A stretch of 15,940 bases of DNA from Phoronis ovalis. Taxonomy: Eukaryota; Phoronida; Phoronidae. The notes beneath the pieces were generated by a model. That model did not search any database, was not told where the DNA came from, and saw only the letters and a list, made by a program, of their open reading frames with translations. A program made the translations under genes and the position numbers. Where the stretch lies: NCBI GenBank assembly GCA_028565635.1, contig JAOXYB010025636.1:1-15940 (forward strand). The letters are read 5' to 3'. Every line of letters begins with the position of its first letter. Position 1 is the stretch's first letter. Positions 9,901 through 15,940 of this stretch are shown piece after piece.

Positions 9901-11982
9901 TTGTTAATCTGATCTCCCTGCTTTACTAATAAAAACTTCATAGAAATTAACTGCATGAATATGATATACAAGAATTAAAAAGCGTAGAGAATAAGATAAT
10001 ATTTAATAAATTGTTCATATAGAATAGACGGCACATATCTATAGATCTGTATAAAACAACGCATGTATCAACATCGTCTTCATCCCGGGGCCATCATTTT
10101 TTTCAAATATTACAAATGAATTGTTTTCTTTTGCACCTGGGAAACAGTTATTTGCCTAAGTTATAAATACAAAGATGGTAGCTCTAAATAAAATATAAAA
10201 CAAACTTAAATTATAAAACATGTTTACATATCAGTTTTAATTTCCTGCAATAGCACTTCCCATGAACTCATTTAATGCCTTGCTGTTACAAATTGAAGAA
10301 CGTGCAATCATGTAACGGAAACAAATGTCATTTACCTTTATGTAATACAACTGCGTGGAACGTACTGTTTACATACTTTAATAAAAATTACTGCAAACTT
10401 TCCAAATTTCCAAAAAATAAAAATAGTAGAAATTATGGAAAAATAAGAAAATCAAACAATAGCCTGTTGTTCATCATACCTCCAAATTTTAAAAAATCTC
10501 CTACACCATTCTGTAGGTATAGCCAAATCAATAAGGTAGGCAATTATTCAACAGTGGGAGGGATTCAATTGCCGAGACTGCTGAATATGTTGAACATCAA
10601 CCTAGTAAAGTGTATAATTTAATGAAGTCCAAAATTTGCTTATAGTTCTAGCTGATTTTCCTGATAATAGGTAGTACTCTTTGTCAACAATGTGCTTTTG
10701 AATGAATTGAAACAAATTGGTAAGCAAAGACTCGTTATGAAAAATTAGCTTCCAGTACGTAATTTTAATATGTCTGTTTTATTTGTTACAGAAAGGCATA
10801 TGTAGCCAATTAGCATCGTTATCTCGCAATCCGGTAAATATGAAAAAAATTAAACCAATGTATAGTATACTACAAGTAATGATAGTACTCTAAGGTTTTT
10901 TAAAATAAGTTTCACCTATTGCCTTTCCACTTGAACTATAAATAGAAAAATCTAACACATAGGTACAATCAATCATATCGAACTTCAGAAATGTTACATT
11001 TCACCAATTATCGCTAATTGTAATTACTGTAAAATTTCGCAAACTCCATATATATTATCTTACGTCTTCTAATGTTCCGTTCGTTACCCTTCACTGCAAG
11101 ATGAGTTTAGTCTTACCTCTATGTATGCCTCACTCTTGAAAGGTTACACAAGAATATGTTTGCATGGAGAATTTCCCTGCTAAAAAGCAAAAAGCTCAAA
11201 CGTTTCCCGCCAAAGATCGATCGCACTGAGTATGACGGAAAATCCCGGTGCTAAGTAATTTTCTCACTAAATATTTTTTAAAATTTATATCTTGGTTGTT
11301 AGATATACAGTCTGTATAATTTTATTATAATTCTAAAGTTTCGGACCGATTTTAACTTTTTTTCAGTGTGATATGGCTGTTGGCACAAACATATTTTTTG
11401 AGATGATGTACAGCAGCCCACAAAAGGTTGTCTTATTTGGTGACGCATGTACAGAAGTTACACGCCCTCTTGCAGAATCCGCAAAATATTTTAATATTTC
11501 ACAGGTATGTATGTAATGTAAATATTCATATTTTTGTTAAATTCAGAAGGTCCGCATTGTATACGATTTGCTTTGTTTTAATATTTTGACACAGAACATT
11601 CATGAATAGCTTAAACCTAAATCAATATTCTTTTGTTCATACGATTTCAGTTATACTCTAATTCGTCCCTCAAACGAACACAAATTATTTGCCATTAAAA
11701 CATTTCACAACTTAATAGGATGATAAGCCGTTGTCAACTTCATAACTATGACAATCACTGTCACAATCCTAAACGGAATGGTAATAATGCATTTACTGTA
11801 GTACTAAAAAAAAATTATTATTGTTACATATTTAAGTTAAATCTTTATCTAGCTGTAACTAATAAGTGCTGTTCTTCAAAACTTTGTTAATATCTAAATA
11901 AATTCTCGTTTTCTGATTCCATGAATGACATGTTTTGCTCTGTTGACTGGCAACGCATCTAGTACCTCAAACCCTTTGTTTT

Positions 11983-12022
<40 letters not shown>

Positions 12023-15000
12023 GCTACACCTCTTGTGAGACTACGCAACTGGTTTAACCAGCTATTGTTAGTATACCAATAATAAATATATTTATGTTGG
12101 TTAAATTATTTTTACATAATATTCAGCATTATTTTTACTATAAACTGTGTATTTTTAAATGCAAAATTGTATAAAGAACACAAGTTTATGGCATTATGAG
12201 AGAATTATACCGAACAACCAAATTATTTGACCAGTTTTTTCGACCTGCTGTTTGACCACTAATTTATTTGTAAACTTGTATCGCTTTTTTACTTTTTTAC
12301 CATACGTTCTATGATTGTGAGATATGTACAATACAGAGAATCAAATACACGAGAAAGGTACATTTCTATTTATTGTCATTATGATTTTGCTTGAATTTCT
12401 AATACATATACAGTAGTTCGGCATATAGTTTGTATGCGGTGTAGCATCCATTAGCGGAAATACGTTTAGCCTAAAATGTATGCAACTGAACATAAATAAA
12501 ACGCAATGCAGTGTTAGGAAAAAAAAACATGAAAGCTTCATGGTATTTTTTATTTCTATGTTAGTATAATGGAATACATTTGACATGTGCAGAGATATTA
12601 GAACAAAAAAAAATTGCCAGTTATTAGCAACTCCTGAAGTCAGATATGTAACAGTTACACCAATTGGAAATTGATAACCGCGAGCATTAACACGCTAAAG
12701 TGTGAAAGAATATGCACATTTTGTAATAACACACAATGTGTAAAACTTTAACAGTGAATGTGAGCTTGTGCAGAGAAAATAACGAATCGTTTATACTGTA
12801 TTCTTCTGTTACACACTGCAGAACAAATGGTACGAAATTTATAAATTTCATGTTACGCCTAAATCCAGAGATGATTTTAAATTCCTCTTCAAAGTTCATA
12901 TTTTATTTCTTTAGGGAAACAATGGTAAATGCCTGTTATTAGCTTATGACATGTGTTTATCGGGTCGATCCCTATTAATTATAATTAATATTAGCATATC
13001 TCCTACAGGAATTCGAAAGTTATTCGTATTGTGTTATTTTTATGCACCATTAAAGATAAAAAAGAAAAACAGTAGCAGCATAGCATATGAAACTTTCATT
13101 ATCTATGTACATATAAAAGCTATTTTAATTACATTTATGGATATAAAAATTTCTAACCATGTATATAGTTGCTAACATATTACTTAAGGTCCCTAATTAC
13201 ATTGTGGCGTATACATATTGGTTGCCATCAATAATGAATAGACAGACATGCAAGAGTATATTCTTTTGGAAAGATAAAAAGTTATACGTCGTAGTTTGAT
13301 CACATGACCAGATTGTTGTCAATTTTGCTTTCACTGAACTTACACAAGTGTGAAACTCTTCACAAATAGTTTTCACTTGGAAGTTGTGAACAAAAAGCAA
13401 ATTTAGATCCATATGTAAACATCCTTTTTTGGCGTGTGTTTTTCTGAGCCGTAAACCTTTTTCGGTTTTAAACATATAAATTCTGTGTCTATCTCCTAAC
13501 TGGTTATCAAAATGACGAAAGATGATAGTCAAATAACACGGAAATAATTACCTCGAGTCTTTAATCCGCTTCATTACAGTTTGAATAAGGTTCAACTTAT
13601 TACTTTAACAATTTTGCATTTAATAGATTAAAACCTGCATTCTGTACATGTACACTGTCATTCCAGTGTGCTTTGAGTCATAACATATGACTGTAAACAG
13701 TCTTTAAATTATAAGTCACTAGTTGAATAGAAGAACCAGGCAAATTAAATTGATGTAAGAAAATACTGTACTATAATAATTAAAATCTCGAATCGTACTG
13801 TAAGTGACACGAACATACTTTAAGGAAAAATGTGACGCTTCCATCCGTAACATATGTAAAAGCTTGAAATTGCACTATTTTTCTATTTTCGATAGTAGAC
13901 TATTACCTACAGATTTATCTCTTCATGTGTGGACCACCTGTGACGTGCCAACAAAAATAAATTGACTCACCCAATAAAAACAATATTTAATTTTAAACAA
14001 TTTAGATGAGTTTTGGCAGGTGATAGTTTAGTCTTAATATGAAAAGCACGTATACCTATTAATCAACTGCAAGTTGCGGGCTGACTCTTCCCATTCTCCA
14101 TAAAAACTTGTAATTCCTTGGTATGTTATCTATTAAACGCTTTGAAATTGTGAACCAGACGAATAAAGAACAGAGATGAAATGACACAGTTAACTGTGAA
14201 GTATAGTCCACTTGAAGCATCCGTTGATCCCCGTTCTGAGTTATGGTGACACACCTCGTTTAAGAAGAAGGTTTGCACTCCGGGCTATAGTACCTCCGGG
14301 TTGAACGTCCAGCTTTAATTGTTGCATAACTGTCGATTATTTTTCAGATTTCGTATGCTGACACAAATCCACGTTTGTCTAATCGTCCGACATTTCCTAA
14401 TTTTTCTCGAACTGTACCTAGTGAAGCCGACTTTAATTTTGCACGAGTTGAATTCTTGAAAAATTTCAACTGGTCTTTAGTTGGAACTCTGTACCAAGAT
14501 GCCTCAACGGGTACTTCCAGATATTCATACGTAAGTGCCATAAATAAACAACCAACCTAATTTGTTTTTAAATTTCCAAAATAAAGCTTAACATTTAAAA
14601 TTGAGTTTATAGTTTGCCAGTATTGGTTACTATAATATGTTTAATTATTAGGATTAGGGTTTTTAAACATTAATTAAAATTAATGTTTTTTCTTGAAATG
14701 ATGATGCAAAGAAGTACACACTTCTGTTACAGGCTCACGCAAAACTTCTCACCGTACTGGAAAATCATGAGGTAGAAGCTGTCACCAAAAGTTTTGCTGA
14801 TGATCCGTTTTCTGCCGTTGACGCAATGAAGGTGGGCATAGTGTATTTTGCTTGATACGCAGACAAAATCTACGTTATAAGAGCATTAACGTTGGTCGGT
14901 ATGCATCACTAATAAAAAAACTTTTTCCATGAATTAGTATATGCTTTAATTTCACATTTTGTTGTTTAGAAAGAAGACATACGGATCATTCTAGGAAACT

Positions 15001-15828
15001 TTGATTCAGATATGGCAAGAAGAGTATTCTGTGCAGTAAGTGAATAAAGTTCAAGAGTATACCTAATATATACATTTCAATTGTTATTTGCAATGTGTAA
15101 TTAGCCAGACATTTGCTTTGATACATGCTATTGATCTTGTGAAACATTGTACTTCGGTTTAATTTTAAAGATTTAATTTATTTCCACAAAATGTTATGAA
15201 TATAACACTTTTTAGATGTCATAGTCTTATTGATTATTAATTGACCTTAGCGGCAAATCGAAGGTAACATGCCCATGCGGAAATTAGTGCTTAGTTATGT
15301 TTTCATTGCTTTCATTCAGTTGAGAAATGTACTATAGTGGTCCTTTATTTGAGATACCCTGATTGAGTGCCATCGTGTTGTCAACTAAGTAAAGGTTCTG
15401 TTGGTTAAGAGGATCTTGACACAACGGCCCTCAGTGTCACAGAGTATAGCAAACAGAACTACTGAACCTCCGGACTTGTAATCAACAGGCTTACACCAAC
15501 CTCACTTTGATTCTTTGTTGATATCTGGTCATCAGTACTAGATTTCCTTGTCTGTAACCTAACATACAATCAATTCCGGGAATCAATTCCATAACAACGC
15601 AAAACTAAAACGTTCTTTTTATTTTGTTATCATTAGGCATTTCATCTTAAATTGTTCGGTTCAAAGTATGTTTGGATAGTGCTAGGTGGATATGAAGATA
15701 ACTGGTGGAACATAACAGATCCTTCAATTAATTGTACAGCACAACAATTGTATACTGCCATTGACGGATATTTTGCTACAGACGTGCTTCCTATTAGTAC
15801 AGATGATTATATTACAATTGCCAATATG
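6648..15828 (+). CDS. GABA-B receptor-like class C GPCR, 5' part (six exons, continues past the window)
   Basis: Joining 6648-6920, 11367-11504, 14348-14530, 14733-14831, 14970-15035 and 15637-15828 gives 317 residues with no stop. The product is a signal peptide (about residues 1-35) followed by lobe 1 and much of lobe 2 of the periplasmic-binding-protein-like (Venus flytrap) domain of GABA-B receptors. Receptors of this family sit in the plasma membrane as obligate dimers and couple to Gi/o. Diagnostic motifs are GRGVLPAAELAL (GB2-like), LSNRPTFPNFSRTVPS (GB1-like register), RIILGNFD..MA..VFC (GB2-like), LFGSKYVWI and DPSINCT (GB1-like). C92/C119 and C252/C286 match the two disulfides of the GB1 domain. 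N-glycosylation sequons lie at N88, N134, N155, N178, N278 and N285. Every junction is phase 0. The position equivalent to GB1 E465, the 7TM domain and the C terminus are downstream. Family assignment is secure; GB1 versus GB2 orthology is not, hence no symbol. Confidence 0.93.
6921..11366 (+). other. Intron 1 (4446 bp)
   Basis: GTGAGT to TTTCAG, phase 0. It holds no recognisable gene. Contents are AT-rich single-copy-looking sequence, a short (AC) run at 9287-9299, a 37-codon ORF at 8666-8779 and a candidate 42-bp in-frame microexon at 10792-10833. Longer open frames at 9194-9602 and 10275-10622 are Lys/Asn/Ile-rich and match nothing I recognise. The large first intron is where regulatory elements would be expected, but none can be named from sequence. 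Confidence 0.9.
10792..10833 (+). other. Candidate 42-bp alternative microexon in intron 1
   Basis: TTTTATTTGTTACAG precedes 10792 and CCG|GTAAAT follows 10833. The 42 bases are exactly 14 codons in phase 0 (KGICSQLASLSRNP) with no stop, so inclusion would keep the receptor frame and insert 14 residues between K91 and C92. GB1 and GB2 have no insert there, so the default transcript should skip it. The donor lacks the usual G at +5. This may be a chance combination of splice-like sites. Confidence 0.25.
11367..11504 (+). CDS. Coding exon 2: lobe 1, first disulfide and ligand-site strand
   Basis: The acceptor is a long pyrimidine tract ending in TTTTTTTCAG at 11366, and the donor is CAG|GTATGT. 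The 46 codons start with CDMAVG, equivalent to CDPG in GB1 and CDNAKG in GB2. C92 and C119 are the expected disulfide partners. The stretch ACTEVT aligns with GCSSVS of GB1, placing T120 at the GABA-contact serine (S246 in GB1a numbering). There is an N-glycosylation sequon (NIS) at N134, next to the end of the exon. Confidence 0.93.
11505..14347 (+). other. Intron 2 (2843 bp)
   Basis: GTATGT to TTTCAG, phase 0. It holds the (TA)17 microsatellite at 11986-12019 and AT-rich sequence without a recognisable gene. The longest open frame is 111 codons on the minus strand at 13197-13532 and is unlike any family I know. A somewhat more GC-rich patch at about 14215-14320 precedes the acceptor; its nature is unknown. 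Confidence 0.9.
11986..12019 (+). repeat. (TA)17 microsatellite
   Basis: This is an uninterrupted run of 17 TA units in intron 2, likely to vary in length between individuals. Confidence 0.97.
14348..14530 (+). CDS. Coding exon 3: lobe 1 to hinge
   Basis: This 61-codon exon runs from a TTTTTCAG acceptor to a TAC|GTAAGT donor. It encodes ISYADTNPRLSNR, FSRTVPS and FNWSLVGTLYQD, which align without gaps to the GB1 segment LSYGSSSPALSNR, FFRTHPS and the W-G-W helix region; GTLYQD is closer to GTLTQD of GB2. T143 takes the place of GB1 S269 and V160 that of GB1 H286, two ligand contacts. Sequons are at N155 and N178. The tail DASTGTSRYSY makes the following region about three residues longer than in human GB1 or GB2. 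Confidence 0.93.
14665..14688. repeat. Perfect 11-bp hairpin in intron 3
   Basis: AAACATTAATT is followed by AA and then its exact reverse complement AATTAATGTTT. It takes up part of the 202-bp intron 3, about 45 bases before the exon 4 acceptor, a place where RNA structure could affect splicing. AT-rich palindromes also arise by chance. Confidence 0.6.
14733..14831 (+). CDS. Coding exon 4: lobe 2 helix
   Basis: This exon has 33 codons. The acceptor is CTTCTGTTACAG and the donor is AAG|GTGGGC, the weakest donor of the set. The assignment is supported by perfect register with the family: KSFADDPFSAVDAMK joined to the next exon KEDIRII parallels [22 protein letters not shown] in GB1 with no gap. 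Intron 3, just upstream (14531-14732), is 202 bp. Confidence 0.9.
14970..15035 (+). CDS. Coding exon 5: lobe 2 core strand
   Basis: This is a short 22-codon exon, AG|AAA to GCA|GTAAGT. It reads KEDIRIILGNFD, then SDMARRVFCA. RIILGNFD..MA..VFC is almost the GB2 signature (IILGQFD..MA..VFC). D243 stands where GB1 has the GABA-contacting Y366 and is the residue GB2 carries. C252 is the first Cys of the second disulfide. Intron 4 upstream (14832-14969) is only 138 bp. Confidence 0.92.
15036..15636 (+). other. Intron 5 (601 bp)
   Basis: GTAAGT to CATTAG, phase 0. The middle (about 15340-15560) is less AT-rich than the flanks and could be an old dispersed repeat. I see no terminal repeats, target duplication or poly-A tail that would show this. 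Confidence 0.9.
15637..15828 (+). CDS. Coding exon 6: lobe 2, second disulfide
   Basis: The exon has 64 codons, from acceptor TTATCATTAG to donor ATG|GTATGA. It encodes LFGSKYVWIVLGGYEDNWW, then DPSINCT, which matches LFGKKYVW and DPSINCT of GB1 and includes C286, partner of C252. GB1 W394 in the motif IGWYADNW, a GABA contact, is G271 here (LGGYEDNW). Sequons are at N278 and N285. ITIANM at the end matches SISNM of GB1, so the next exon, outside the window, should begin with the following Thr or Ser region. Intron 6 starts at 15829 and is cut by the window edge. Confidence 0.93.
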
Positions 15829-15940
15829 GTATGAAAATCAAATAATGTGTGGCTTCAGTTTTTTCCCGATAAGCTTCATATTCGGTACAGGATAAATACA
15901 GGTCAAATTGCAGGTCTGTTATACTTTTGACCTTGATTAT

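Noticed and set aside
10275-10622. 115-codon + strand open frame in intron 1
   Set aside because: It is very rich in Asn, Lys and Ile as expected of AT-rich noncoding DNA, has no domain I recognise, and has no splice sites fitting the receptor.
13197-13532. 111-codon minus-strand open frame in intron 2
   Set aside because: It is one of the longest frames in the window, but no motif, promoter or exon structure supports it.
14344-14541. 65-codon minus-strand open frame
   Set aside because: It is the antisense shadow of receptor exon 3.

Overview
The window is AT-rich animal nuclear DNA, very probably from an invertebrate. Evidence for this is short exons with GT..AG introns (138 bp to 4.4 kb), no dense ORF packing, scattered minisatellites and two small inverted-repeat transposons. 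The sequence alone does not fix the phylum.

The one gene I can support lies on the + strand from 6648 and runs off the right edge. Six exons (91, 46, 61, 33, 22 and 64 codons; 317 residues in all) splice cleanly in phase 0. They encode a signal peptide and most of the extracellular Venus-flytrap ligand-binding domain of a GABA-B receptor-like class C GPCR. The end of that domain, the seven-helix domain and any C-terminal coiled coil must lie beyond 15940. The protein mixes features of the GB1 and GB2 subunits, keeps both disulfide pairs of the domain, and differs at every GABA-contact position of GB1 that can be seen here. It looks like a divergent paralogue with altered or absent GABA binding.

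Layout: 1-103 holds a weak candidate for the last exon of an upstream gene. 104-6405 is intergenic and carries two nonautonomous hAT-like MITEs of one family (822-1126 and 4746-5101), each with a perfect 8-bp target duplication, plus several short tandem repeats. A strong 3' splice site at 6405 suggests a 5' UTR exon (6406-6647) with two upstream ORFs. Intron 1 (4446 bp) contains a possible 42-bp in-frame microexon. Intron 2 (2843 bp) contains a (TA)17 microsatellite. Introns 3 to 5 are short.
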